From assembly GCF_014873495.1 (NCBI RefSeq), contig NZ_JADBGF010000001.1, forward strand, positions 6,882,001-6,946,000: a DNA stretch of 64,000 nucleotides, written 5' to 3'. A program made the translations under genes and the position numbers. The notes beneath the pieces were generated by a model, which was given only the letters and a program-made list of their open reading frames with translations, ran no database searches and was not told the origin of the DNA. This document shows, in pieces, positions 48,382 through 56,556 of the stretch (position 1 is its first letter; each line of letters opens with the position of its first letter). Origin of the DNA: Streptomyces stelliscabiei (GTDB lineage: Bacteria > Actinomycetota > Actinomycetes > Streptomycetales > Streptomycetaceae).

Positions 48382-48548
48382 CCCCGGCTTTCGCCGTCCG
48401 GGGAGTCGTCGACGCGACCGGATGTCCCAGGCTGCGAGGCGTCGCCTCGGTAGGGGGCGCTCACCGGTTTCGGGTGTGACAGGTGCAGGCCGCAGGGACG
48501 CTATCCTTGACCGTCCGCTTCCGTTCCGTCTGCCCTGGAGTCCCAGTC

Positions 48549-49409
48549 GTGCGTATCGATCTGCACTGCCACTCCACGGCCTCCGACGGTACGGACACCC
48601 CGGCCGAGCTGGTGCGGAAGGCGCGGGCGACCGGGCTGGACGTCGTCGCGCTGACCGACCACGACACGACGCGCGGGCACGCCGAGGCGATCGCCGCGCT
48701 GCCGGAGGGGCTCACGCTGGTCACCGGCGCCGAGCTGTCGTGCCGGCTGGACGGCGTCAGCATGCACATGCTGGCCTACCTGTTCGACCCCGAGGAGCCC
48801 GAACTGCTCGCCGAGCGTGAGCTGGTCCGGGACGACCGCGTGCCGCGGGCCCGCGCGATGATCGTCAAGCTGAACGAACTGGGTGTGCCGGTGACCTGGG
48901 AGCAGGTCGCGCGGATCGCCGGCGGCGGTTCCGTGGGGCGCCCGCACGTGGCCACCGCGCTGGTCGACCTCGGCGTCGTACCGACGGTGGACGACGCCTT
49001 CGCCGAGCAGTGGCTCGCCGACGGCGGCCGCGCCCACGTGGCGAAGCACGAGACGGATCCCTTCGAGGCGCTCCGGCTGATCAAGGGCGCCGGCGGTGTC
49101 GCGGTCTTCGCCCACCCCGCCGCCGCCAAGCGCGGCCGGACCGTACCGGAATCCGCCGTCGCGGACCTCGCCGCCGCCGGGCTCGACGGCATCGAGGTGG
49201 ACCACATGGAGCACGACACGGCGACCCGGGCGCGGTTGCGGGGCCTGGCGAAGGAGCTGGGACTGCTCACCACGGGCTCCTCGGACTACCACGGCAGCCG
49301 TAAGACCTGTGTGCTCGGCGAGTACACGACCGACCCCGAGGTGTACGGGGAGATCACGCGCCGGGCCACCGGAGCGTTCCCCGTCCCCGGGACCGGCGGA
49401 GCCCGCTAG
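48549..49409 (+). CDS. PHP-domain phosphoesterase (RNase AM/TrpH-like)
   Basis: 286 residues. The metal-binding PHP motifs are all visible: RIDLHCHSTASDGT (HxH), ALTDHDT, GAELSC, AVFAHP and SSDYHG. This matches the YciV/TrpH family of 5'-3' exoribonucleases that trim 5S rRNA and tRNA fragments. GTG at 48549 with GGAG about 10 nt upstream. An in-frame upstream start at 48483 lacks support. It is adjacent to MarC but separated by about 190 nt. Confidence 0.87.
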   Translation: MRIDLHCHSTASDGTDTPAELVRKARATGLDVVALTDHDTTRGHAEAIAALPEGLTLVTGAELSCRLDGVSMHMLAYLFDPEEPELLAERELVRDDRVPRARAMIVKLNELGVPVTWEQVARIAGGGSVGRPHVATALVDLGVVPTVDDAFAEQWLADGGRAHVAKHETDPFEALRLIKGAGGVAVFAHPAAAKRGRTVPESAVADLAAAGLDGIEVDHMEHDTATRARLRGLAKELGLLTTGSSDYHGSRKTCVLGEYTTDPEVYGEITRRATGAFPVPGTGGAR

Positions 49410-49602
49410 CCCTCTCTCGCCCTCATCTGCGTTTGCGTCTGCGTCGCACGGCATCCGGCGGCTGCCGGCTCTGCCCGTCTTCCTCTGCGGAAACGATTGC
49501 CCACGATGGTCACCGGCCATCACACTGGGCTGCCCTCTCCCCCTCTCCCCCTCTCCCCGCGCCCCCGTCTTCCTCCGTTCGTCACTTCCCCAAGGCACCC
49601 CT

Positions 49603-50208
49603 GTGTTCGATCTCGCCGTTTTCGGTTCCCTCTTCCTCACCCTCTTCGTGATCATGGATCCCCCCGGGATCACCCCGATCTTCCTCGGGCTCACCGCCGG
49701 GCGGCCCGCTCGGACGCAGAAGCGCATGGCGTTCCAGGCCGTCTGCGTGGCGGGGGGTGTGATCACGGTCTTCGGGCTGCTCGGGCACCAGATCCTGGAC
49801 TATCTGCATGTGTCCGTGCCGGCGCTGATGATCGCGGGTGGGCTGCTGCTCCTGCTGATCGCGCTCGATCTGCTGACCGGCAAGAGCGACGAGCCGGCTC
49901 AGACGAAGGACGTGAACGTCGCCCTCGTCCCGCTGGGGATGCCGTTGCTGGCCGGACCCGGTGCGATCGTCTCGGTGATCCTGGCGGTGCAGAAGGCGGA
50001 CGGGGTGGCCGGTCAGGTGTCCGTGTGGATGGCGATCCTGGCGATCCACGTCGTGCTGTGGCTGACCATGCGGTACTCGCTGCTGATCATCCGGGTCATC
50101 AAGGACGGCGGCGTGGTGCTGGTGACCCGGCTCGCGGGCATGATGCTCTCCGCGATCGCCGTGCAGCAGATCATCAACGGGGTCACCCAGGTCGTGCGGG
50201 CCTCGTAG
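49603..50208 (+). CDS. MarC-family membrane protein
   Basis: 201 residues with six hydrophobic helices. FVIMDPPGITPIFLGLTAGR is the MarC signature; LAGPGAIVSVILAVQKADG and RLAGMMLSAIAVQQIINGVT are typical conserved loops. GTG with CCAAGGCAC upstream. MarC proteins are integral membrane proteins whose transport substrate is unknown despite the multiple-antibiotic-resistance name. A strong terminator follows. Confidence 0.9.
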   Translation: MFDLAVFGSLFLTLFVIMDPPGITPIFLGLTAGRPARTQKRMAFQAVCVAGGVITVFGLLGHQILDYLHVSVPALMIAGGLLLLLIALDLLTGKSDEPAQTKDVNVALVPLGMPLLAGPGAIVSVILAVQKADGVAGQVSVWMAILAIHVVLWLTMRYSLLIIRVIKDGGVVLVTRLAGMMLSAIAVQQIINGVTQVVRAS

Positions 50209-50234
50209 GCCACCACACCCGGCCCGGAACGTTG

Positions 50235-50271
50235 CCGAGCCCCGTACGGCGCGATGCCGTACGGGGCTCGG
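50235..50271. terminator. Strong bidirectional terminator
   Basis: Perfect 16-bp stem (50235-50250 with 50256-50271), 5-nt loop, between marC and the minus-strand 50-residue gene. Confidence 0.88.
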
Positions 50272-50292
50272 AAGTGTGAACGGATCCGCGTA

Positions 50293-50445
50293 CTACGAGG
50301 CGGTCACGTCGGCCGGGCGGATCCAGAGGCGCTGCCCGATGGCGGCGGCCTGCTGCACGATCCGGTTGACGGAGGCGGCTTCCACGACGGTGCTGTCCAC
50401 GGGCGTGCCGCTGACATCGTCGAGTCGTAGGATTTCGAAGCGCAA
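50293..50445 (-). CDS. Small conserved protein, 50 residues, TTG start
   Basis: The frame reads MRFEILRLDDVSGTPVDSTV, then VEAASVNRIVQQAAAIGQRL and WIRPADVTAS. TTG at 50445 has AAGGGAG 6 nt upstream, an ideal site, while the in-frame ATGs further upstream do not. Codon bias is native. The composition suggests a folded two-helix or beta-alpha protein, not junk. I recall closely similar short proteins in other streptomycetes but know no function. It is divergent from the NYN gene and shares a 245-bp AT-rich promoter region with it. Confidence 0.75.
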   Translation of the reverse strand: MRFEILRLDDVSGTPVDSTVVEAASVNRIVQQAAAIGQRLWIRPADVTAS

Positions 50446-50556
50446 GGGCTTCTCCCTTCGTCTGGTCATCCTCCTGAGGAGAACTACTGATGGTGGTTCG
50501 CGGGTCATCGGTGCCCGTGTTCCATGAGTAGTCAACGGTATGCGTGTTACAAACAT

Positions 50557-50573
50557 TCCTTACGCTAAGGAAA
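50557..50573. promoter_or_regulatory. Operator-like palindrome TTCCTTA-CGC-TAAGGAA
   Basis: Perfect 7-bp arms with a 3-nt centre, midway between the two divergent genes. Confidence 0.6.
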
Positions 50574-50653
50574 TTTTTCGAGAACCTAATTACTAGCCGG
50601 TAAGCGGTGTGCACGTCTGTCTACCGGCAGGCAGGAAGACTGATTGGGACCGG

Positions 50654-50683
50654 TTGTGTTCGCAGCGTGACCGCCGGGACAAT
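50654..50683 (+). promoter_or_regulatory. Promoter of the NYN gene, leaderless
   Basis: TTGTGT (50654-50659), 18-nt spacer, GACAAT (50678-50683), then 7 nt to the ATG at 50691. Confidence 0.6.
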
Positions 50684-50690
50684 GGACGTG

Positions 50691-51587
50691 ATGAACGACG
50701 ACCTCACGGCGCTCGGCGCCCGCATCGACCGAACGAACGAGTTGCTGTACCGCATGCTCGCCGAGGTGGCGAAGACACCCTCGACACACGCGATCTTCGT
50801 CGATGCCGGGTACCTGTACGCGGCCGTGGGGCGGCTCGTCGCGGGGACGGAGGACCGGCGGTCCTTCGACCTCGACGCTGAGGGGCTCATCGACGCGCTG
50901 ATCGACAAGGCGCGCACGATCTTCGCGGACAGCCGGCTGCTGCGGGTCTACTGGTACGACGGGGCGCGCCGCCGCATCCATACGGCCGAACAGCAGTCGA
51001 TCGCCGAGCTGCCGGACGTGAAGGTGCGCCTCGGCAACCTCAACGCCAACAACCAGCAGAAGGGCGTCGACTCCCTCATCCGCAGCGACCTGGAGTCACT
51101 GGCCCGGCAGCGCGCGATCAGTGACGCCGCCCTCATCGGCGGCGACGAGGACCTGGTCTCGGCGGTCGAGGCCGCCCAGGGGTACGGGGCGCGGGTCCAT
51201 CTGTGGGGCATCGAGGCGCCCGAGGGCCGCAACCAGGCCGAGCCGCTGCTCTGGGAGGTCGACAGTCAGCGGACCTTCGACCTCGACTTCTTCAAGCCGT
51301 ACGTGTCACGGCGGGCCGCCGCCACCTACGACGCGCCCACCGGTGCCCGTCCCAGCCGCGAGGACGTCCGCTTCGTCGGCGCCCAGATCGCCGCGAAGTG
51401 GCTCGCCTCCCGGGGCCGGGAAACCCTCCAGGAGCTTCTCCACAGCCACCCCTACCTGCCCGGCTCCGTCGACCAGGACCTGCTCGTCGAGGCGGAGGGA
51501 CTGCTCCAGTACTCGCTGCGGGGCCAGGCCGACCTGCGACGCGCACTGCGGGACGGCTTCTGGGAGCACCTGCGGGCGCAGTACTAG
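50691..51587 (+). CDS. NYN (PIN-like) domain RNase-type protein
   Basis: 298 residues. HAIFVDAGYLYAAVGRLV, KGVDSLIRSDLESLA and AALIGGDEDLVSAVEAAQGY carry the conserved acidic residues of NYN/LabA nucleases. The C-terminal half (FVGAQIAAKWLASRGRETLQ, HSHPYLPGSVDQDLLVEAEG) is a helical domain related to OST-HTH/LOTUS-like C-regions in other NYN proteins. ATG with GACAAT 7 nt upstream and no ribosome binding site. A role in RNA processing is inferred from the family. Confidence 0.85.
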   Translation: MNDDLTALGARIDRTNELLYRMLAEVAKTPSTHAIFVDAGYLYAAVGRLVAGTEDRRSFDLDAEGLIDALIDKARTIFADSRLLRVYWYDGARRRIHTAEQQSIAELPDVKVRLGNLNANNQQKGVDSLIRSDLESLARQRAISDAALIGGDEDLVSAVEAAQGYGARVHLWGIEAPEGRNQAEPLLWEVDSQRTFDLDFFKPYVSRRAAATYDAPTGARPSREDVRFVGAQIAAKWLASRGRETLQELLHSHPYLPGSVDQDLLVEAEGLLQYSLRGQADLRRALRDGFWEHLRAQY

Positions 51588-51630
51588 CGAGCGTCCCACT
51601 CGGTGTCGCGGGGCGTGCCGGTGCCGGTCC

Positions 51631-52506
51631 TCAGCTGGCGATCCGGTCCCAGAAGCCGATCAGGGCGTCGGCCGTCGCCTGCGGCTGATCGGTGTTCGGG
51701 GAGTGCTCGGCGTCGTGGACGACGGTGCGGTGGGCGTTCAGCCGTACGGCCATGTCGTCGAGGACCGGGATCGGCCAGGTGTCGTCCCGTTCGCCGGACA
51801 GGACGTGCTTGGGCAGGTCCAGGGCGGCGAGTTCGGCGACGCGGTCGGGCTCCGCGCAGAGCTGGCGGCCCGTGGCGATGAGCTGGGCGGGGCTGGTGGC
51901 GAGCCAGCGGCGCCGCAGGTCGGCGCGGTCGTCCAGGCCTTCGTCGAGGGCGCCCGTCTCGGCCTCCTCCGGCTCCGGCGCGTCCATCGCCTGGATGGCG
52001 TCCCAGACCTGCTCCATGTCCATCACGGCGAGGGCGTCCCGCAACAGCTTCACGCGCTCCTGCTGGCCCACCGAGATCTGGGCGGGGCCCGAGGCCATCA
52101 GGGTGAGCGAGGCGAAGGGGGAGGCGTCCAGCAGCAGGGCGGCGCGGGAGATCTGACCGCCGAGGGAGTGGCCGACGAGGTGCAGCGGGGTGCCGTCGCC
52201 CACGGCCTCCGCCTGGGCGAGCAGATCCTTCGCCAACTCCTCCTGCGCGTACGGGGCTTCGTCGTCCTCTGCACCAGGGCTCTCGTACTGCCCGCGCCCG
52301 TCCACCGCCACCGACCGGTACCCGGCGGCCGCCAACGGCTCGTGCAGCGCGATGAAGTCCTCCTTGCTCCCGGTGAACCCCGGCACGAGCAGCACGGTGC
52401 CCTTCACCGGCGCCCCCGCCTCGATCACGGCGAACTCCCCACGCGCGGTACGCAAGAGGTACGCCCTGGCATCGGCGGGCGGGGTGAAGGTAGGCGGACG
52501 GCTCAT
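51631..52506 (-). CDS. Alpha/beta hydrolase
   Basis: 291 residues. VLLVPGFTGSKEDFIALHEP (oxyanion region), LVGHSLGGQISRAALLLD (nucleophile elbow GHSLG), HVLSGERDDTWPIPVLDD (acid), and HDAEHSPNTDQPQATAD (His). An extra Glu-rich insert (DAPEPEEAETGALDEGLDDR) lies in the cap. ATG at 52506; TACGCT is 7 nt upstream. Substrate unknown. Same strand as the DEAD-box helicase but separated by its terminator. Confidence 0.85.
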   Translation of the reverse strand: MSRPPTFTPPADARAYLLRTARGEFAVIEAGAPVKGTVLLVPGFTGSKEDFIALHEPLAAAGYRSVAVDGRGQYESPGAEDDEAPYAQEELAKDLLAQAEAVGDGTPLHLVGHSLGGQISRAALLLDASPFASLTLMASGPAQISVGQQERVKLLRDALAVMDMEQVWDAIQAMDAPEPEEAETGALDEGLDDRADLRRRWLATSPAQLIATGRQLCAEPDRVAELAALDLPKHVLSGERDDTWPIPVLDDMAVRLNAHRTVVHDAEHSPNTDQPQATADALIGFWDRIAS

Positions 52507-52513
52507 GGGGGGG

Positions 52514-52519
52514 AGCGTA
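52514..52519 (-). promoter_or_regulatory. -10 element of hydrolase gene, leaderless
   Basis: TACGCT, 7 nt before the ATG at 52506. Confidence 0.5.
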
Positions 52520-52544
52520 ACCGCCTTTCCTCCACTCCTCCTGG

Positions 52545-52577
52545 GCGCCCCTTGAGGGGCGCGAGGAACGGCGCGAA
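52545..52577 (+). repeat. Dispersed intergenic repeat, copy D
   Basis: GCGCCCC-TTGA-GGGGCGC hairpin, then GAGGAACGGCGCGAA. Confidence 0.75.
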
Positions 52578-52605
52578 CAACCGGGAGGACCGCGCCCGAA
52601 ACGCC

Positions 52606-52639
52606 GAAGGCCCGGCCCCCGAAAGGGGACCGGGCCTTC
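52606..52639 (-). terminator. Terminator of the DEAD-box helicase gene
   Basis: GAAGGCCCGG (52606-52615) pairs with CCGGGCCTTC (52630-52639), with an inner CCCC/GGGG pairing around GAAA and one bulge. Confidence 0.75.
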
Positions 52640-52655
52640 ACTCGGCCGGACGGGC

Positions 52656-55178
52656 TCAGCTCTCCGCGGCCTCCACGGCGGCGGCGGCCTTACGTGCGCG
52701 ACGACGCGGGGCCGGGGCCTCGGTCACCGCCTCCTTGCCGACGGCCGCAGGCGCGGCCACCGCGGCCTTGCGCGTACGACGCGGCTTCGTGGCCTGCTCC
52801 TCCGTCGGCTGGGCCGGAACCGCCGCCTCGGCGGCTTCCGCCACGGTCTTGCGGGCGCGGCGGCGCGGCTTGGGCTCCTCGACGGTGTCGACGACGGTCT
52901 CGGCGGCGCTGTCGGTGGCCTCGACGGGGGCGGTGGCGGCCTTGCGGGTGCGGCGTCGGGGCGTGGCCGGGGCCTCCTCGGCGGTGGTCTCCTCGGCCAC
53001 GGCCTCGGCGGGCGCGGCGACCTTGCGGGTCCGGCGACGCGGCTTGGCGGGAGCCTCCTCGGCGGCCGTCCCCACGGCGGTGTCGAGCGCGGCCTCGGCG
53101 GCGGGCGCCACGGCGGGCGCGGCGGCCTTACGGGTCCGACGACGCGGCGCGGGCGCGGCCTCCTCGGCGACGGCCTCCACCACGGCCTCGGCGGCTTCCG
53201 CCACGGTCTTGCGGGTCCGGCGGCGCGGCTTGGGCTCCTCGACGGTGTCGAGGGTGGCTTCGGCGGCGCTGTCGGTGGCCTCGACGGGGGCGGTGGCGGC
53301 CTTGCGGGTGCGGCGTCGGGGCGTGGCCGGGGCCTCCTCGGCGGTGGTCTCCTCGGCCACGGCCTCGGCGGGCGCGGCGACCTTGCGGGTCCGGCGACGC
53401 GGCTTGGCGGGAGCCTCCTCGGCGGCCGTCCCCTCGGCGGTGTCGAGCGCGGCCTCGGCGGCGGGCGCGGCCTCGGCGACGGGGGCCTCGACGGCCTCCA
53501 CCGACTTGCGGGTGCGGCGGCGACGCGGCTTGGCCGCCTCCTCCACCGGCTCGGCGGGAGCGCCCGCGACGCTCTCCATCACGGCCTCGGCCGGCGTGCT
53601 CTCGACCGTCCCGGCCACGGCTTCGGCACCGGGGTTCGCCCCGGCGCGGGTGCGACGGCGACGGCGAGGCGTACGGCTCTCGCCCTCGGACTCCACGGAA
53701 CCGGCGTCCGGCGTCGGCGCGGACTCCGAGGGCTGCGTGACGGCTGCGGCCTCCGGGGACACCCCGTCCACGGTGGCTCCGTTGCGCGTCCGGCGGCGAC
53801 GACGCGGCGTACGCGCCGGGCGCTCACGCTCGCGCTCGGCGGACGGCGACGGAGCGGAGGAACGGCCGCCACGACCGCGCGGTCCGCGCCCGCCCGGCTC
53901 GCCCAGGTCTTCCATCTCCTCGGCGTCCAGCCCGGCACGAGTGCGCTCGGAGCGCGGCAGGACACCCTTGGTGCCGGCCGGGATGCTCAGCTCCTCGAAG
54001 AGGTGCGGGGAGGTGGAGTAGGTCTCCGGCGGGTCGTTGAACCCGAGGTCCAGTGCCTTGTTGATCAGCTGCCAGCGCGGGATGTCGTCCCAGTCGACGA
54101 GGGTGATCGCGATGCCCTTGGCACCCGCGCGGCCCGTACGGCCGATGCGGTGCAGGTACGTCTTCTCGTCCTCGGGGGACTGGTAGTTGATGACGTGGGT
54201 GACACCCTCGACGTCGATGCCGCGGGCGGCGACGTCGGTGCAGACGAGGACGTCCACCTTGCCGTTGCGGAAGGCACGCAGGGCCTGCTCGCGCGCGCCC
54301 TGGCCGAGGTCGCCGTGGACCGCGCCGGAGGCGAAGCCCCGCTGCTTGAGCTGGTCGGCGAGGTCGGCGGCCGTCCGCTTCGTGCGGCAGAAGACCATGA
54401 CCAGTCCCCGGCCTTCGGCCTGCAGTATGCGCGCGACCAGCTCGGGCTTGTCCATGTTGTGCGCGCGGTAGATGTGCTGCGAGGTGTTGCGGACCGTGGC
54501 GCCCTCGTCGTCCGGGGACGTGGCGCGGATGTGGGTCGGCTGGGACATGTAACGGCGGGCCAGGCCGATGACCGCGCCCGGCATGGTGGCCGAGAACAGC
54601 ATCGTCTGGCGGCGGGCCGGAAGCATGTTGATGATCTTCTCGACGTCGGGCAGGAAGCCCAGGTCGAGCATCTCGTCGGCCTCGTCGAGGACCAGGCACT
54701 TGACGTTCTTCAGGTTCAGCTTCTTCTGGCCCGCGAGGTCGAGGAGCCGCCCCGGCGTACCGATGACGACGTCGACGCCCTTCTTGAGGGCCTCGACCTG
54801 GGGCTCGTAGGCGCGGCCGCCGTAGATCGCGGTGACGCGCACGTTGCGCACCTTGCCGGCGGTCAGCAGGTCGTTGGTGACCTGTGTGCACAGCTCGCGC
54901 GTGGGGACGACGACGAGTGCCTGCGGCGAGTCGACGAGGTCCTCGGGCTTGGCGCGGCCGGCCTCGACGTCGGCGGGGACGACGACGCGCTCCAGGAGCG
55001 GGAGGCCGAAGCCCAGCGTCTTGCCGGTGCCGGTCTTGGCCTGGCCGATGATGTCGGTGCCGGTGAGGGCGACCGGGAGCGTCATCTCCTGGATGGGGAA
55101 GGGGTTGATGATGCCGACGGCCTCAAGCGCCTCGGCGGTCTCGGGGAAGATTCCGAGATCTCGGAAAGTCGTAGTCAG
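52656..55178 (-). CDS. DEAD-box RNA helicase with repeat-rich basic C-tail, apparent CTG start
   Basis: About 840 residues. The helicase core has GQAKTGTGKT (Walker A), PTRELCTQV, TPGRL, LDEADEML, FSATM, FCRTKRTA, ARGID and HRIGRTGRAG, all motifs intact. From about residue 420 the chain becomes Ala/Glu/Pro-rich with twelve copies of a PRRR-T/A-RK basic module, likely for RNA binding. The N-terminus TTTFRDLGIFPETAEALEAV is conserved in streptomycetes, and CTG at 55178 is the only plausible start codon beside it, with AGAGG 7 nt upstream. In-frame ATG at 55277 gives a non-conserved arginine-rich leader. A role in cold adaptation and mRNA turnover is inferred from the family. Confidence 0.88.
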   Translation of the reverse strand: MTTTFRDLGIFPETAEALEAVGIINPFPIQEMTLPVALTGTDIIGQAKTGTGKTLGFGLPLLERVVVPADVEAGRAKPEDLVDSPQALVVVPTRELCTQVTNDLLTAGKVRNVRVTAIYGGRAYEPQVEALKKGVDVVIGTPGRLLDLAGQKKLNLKNVKCLVLDEADEMLDLGFLPDVEKIINMLPARRQTMLFSATMPGAVIGLARRYMSQPTHIRATSPDDEGATVRNTSQHIYRAHNMDKPELVARILQAEGRGLVMVFCRTKRTAADLADQLKQRGFASGAVHGDLGQGAREQALRAFRNGKVDVLVCTDVAARGIDVEGVTHVINYQSPEDEKTYLHRIGRTGRAGAKGIAITLVDWDDIPRWQLINKALDLGFNDPPETYSTSPHLFEELSIPAGTKGVLPRSERTRAGLDAEEMEDLGEPGGRGPRGRGGRSSAPSPSAERERERPARTPRRRRRTRNGATVDGVSPEAAAVTQPSESAPTPDAGSVESEGESRTPRRRRRTRAGANPGAEAVAGTVESTPAEAVMESVAGAPAEPVEEAAKPRRRRTRKSVEAVEAPVAEAAPAAEAALDTAEGTAAEEAPAKPRRRTRKVAAPAEAVAEETTAEEAPATPRRRTRKAATAPVEATDSAAEATLDTVEEPKPRRRTRKTVAEAAEAVVEAVAEEAAPAPRRRTRKAAAPAVAPAAEAALDTAVGTAAEEAPAKPRRRTRKVAAPAEAVAEETTAEEAPATPRRRTRKAATAPVEATDSAAETVVDTVEEPKPRRRARKTVAEAAEAAVPAQPTEEQATKPRRTRKAAVAAPAAVGKEAVTEAPAPRRRARKAAAAVEAAES
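52827..53468 (-). repeat. 360-bp tandem duplication in the helicase tail
   Basis: 52827-53108 and 53187-53468 match at exact 360-bp offset with only scattered differences (around 52855, 52891-52900 and 53073). The copies encode 94 near-identical residues. Confidence 0.9.
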
Positions 55179-55595
55179 GGTGCTGCCTCTTCTGTGTACG
55201 CGGTGTGAGGCGAGCGCGGGGGTCGTGTCGGACCGTGCCGGGGACGTCGGCCGCCTCACGGGCGGACCGTGTGGCACGGGACCACTGCCGACGCTCTAGC
55301 GCTCATACCGCTGAGGGGTTCCCTCCGGACGCCGTACGCGATGTGCCGTACGGAGAAGGAGGGCTGTCGGGTCGGAGCCGATCGGGCCACCGACCGGGCA
55401 TCCTCATGCGTGCGGCCTGTCGAGATACGGTCGAACGAGCGAACTACGTCGACGTACCAGCAGGCGCATTACCACCATACCCCGGAATCGCGCATATGCG
55501 ATGGCCGATTTGGTCACGTAGTGGGTGTCACACCGAAGGCCACGCGAAATGACCGGGCCCTCCCGCGTCGCGCGGAGCGGGCTATTGTGCGCTTC
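55179..55595. promoter_or_regulatory. Divergent intergenic region of helicase and ferritin-like gene
   Basis: 417 bp, no gene. Contains small palindromes: GCATATGC near 55492 and GGTGT-C-ACACC at 55524-55534. The helicase leader could be over 200 nt, as is common for cold-inducible helicases. Confidence 0.45.
55583..55588 (+). promoter_or_regulatory. -10 element of ferritin-like gene, leaderless
   Basis: TATTGT, 7 nt before the ATG at 55596. Confidence 0.55.
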
Positions 55596-56354
55596 ATGAC
55601 CACGTCTGACAAGCCTGAGAACGCCACCGGCGGCGAGCCCGCCGACACCGCCGAGGTCACCGGGATCGCAGCCCAGGACTGGCCCCGGGCAGCCGCCGAC
55701 CCGCAGTACCGCGCGGCGGTGGTGGATCTGCTGGGCGCGCTGGCGTACGGGGAACTGGCGGCGTTCGAACGGCTCGCGGAGGACGCGAAGCTGGCGCCGA
55801 CCCTCGCCGACAAGGCGGAGCTGGCGAAGATGGCGTCGGCCGAGTTCCACCACTTCGAGAGGCTCGCCGGCCGGCTCACCGAGATCGGCGAGGAGCCGAC
55901 GCGGGCCATGGAGCCGTTCGTCGAGGCGCTCGACGGCTTCCACCGGCAGACCGCGCCGTCGGACTGGCTGGAGGGGCTCGTCAAGGCGTACGTCGGCGAC
56001 TCGATCGCCAGCGACTTCTACCGGGAGGTCGCGGCGCACCTCGACTCGGACACGCGCGGGCTGGTGCTCGCCGTCCTCGACGACACGGGGCACGCCGGTT
56101 TCGCCGTGGAGAAGGTGCGCGCCGCGATCGACGAGGACCCGCGGGTGGGCGGCCGACTGGCTCTGTGGGCACGGCGGTTGATGGGGGAGGCGCTGTCGCA
56201 GTCGCAGCGGGTGGTGGCCGACCGCGACGCCCTGTCCACGATGCTCGTGGGCGGTGTCGCCGACGGGTTCGATCTGGCCGAGGTGGGGCGGATGTTCTCG
56301 CGGATCACCGAGGCGCACACGAAGCGGATGGCCGCGCTGGGCCTGGCCGCGTGA
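55596..56354 (+). CDS. Ferritin-like fold protein
   Basis: 252 residues, mostly helical. VDLLGALAYGELAAFERLAE and MASAEFHHFERLAGRLTEIG hold candidate di-iron ligands (Glu and E-x2-H), with VKAYVGDSIASDFYREVA and LDDTGHAGFAVEKV in later helices. This matches actinobacterial ferritin-like proteins related to MiaE-type hydroxylases. A 25-residue acidic N-tail precedes the fold. ATG with TATTGT 7 nt upstream, no ribosome binding site. Function unknown. Confidence 0.82.
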   Translation: MTTSDKPENATGGEPADTAEVTGIAAQDWPRAAADPQYRAAVVDLLGALAYGELAAFERLAEDAKLAPTLADKAELAKMASAEFHHFERLAGRLTEIGEEPTRAMEPFVEALDGFHRQTAPSDWLEGLVKAYVGDSIASDFYREVAAHLDSDTRGLVLAVLDDTGHAGFAVEKVRAAIDEDPRVGGRLALWARRLMGEALSQSQRVVADRDALSTMLVGGVADGFDLAEVGRMFSRITEAHTKRMAALGLAA

Positions 56355-56443
56355 GCGGCTGCGCCTGAAGTCCTGCCCGTGAGCGCCTAGTCGCCGTGGG
56401 GTGAGGTGCCGTCCTGTGGGTGCGGGTCTCGTCGTGGCCGGTC

Positions 56444-56463
56444 GTCGCGCAGTTCCCCGCGTC
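56444..56463 (-). repeat. Dispersed intergenic repeat, copy E (reverse)
   Basis: GTCGCGCAGTTCCCCGCG on the plus strand is the reverse complement of the CGCGGGGAACTGCGCGAC core. Confidence 0.7.
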
Positions 56464-56502
56464 CCTGGACGGGCGGCTTCGCCGCCGTCAGGGGGTTTTC
56501 CG

Positions 56503-56556
56503 CACCGGGTGGGTCCTCCGCGCGGGGTGGGTCCTCCGCACCGGGTGGGCCTTCCT
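56503..56556 (+). repeat. Three 18-bp direct repeats
   Basis: CACCGGGTGGGTCCTCCG, CGCGGGGTGGGTCCTCCG and CACCGGGTGGGCCTTCCT in succession, abutting the 3' end of the next minus-strand gene. Confidence 0.8.

Larger units (their letters stand above)
50446..50690. promoter_or_regulatory. AT-rich divergent promoter region
   Basis: No gene. Contains the palindrome at 50557-50573 and the NYN promoter. 50540-50600 is markedly AT-rich for this genome. Confidence 0.55.

Noticed and set aside
51121..54021. A 966-codon plus-strand open frame opposite the hydrolase and helicase tail
   Set aside because: Antisense shadow; the true helicase is on the minus strand with all motifs intact.
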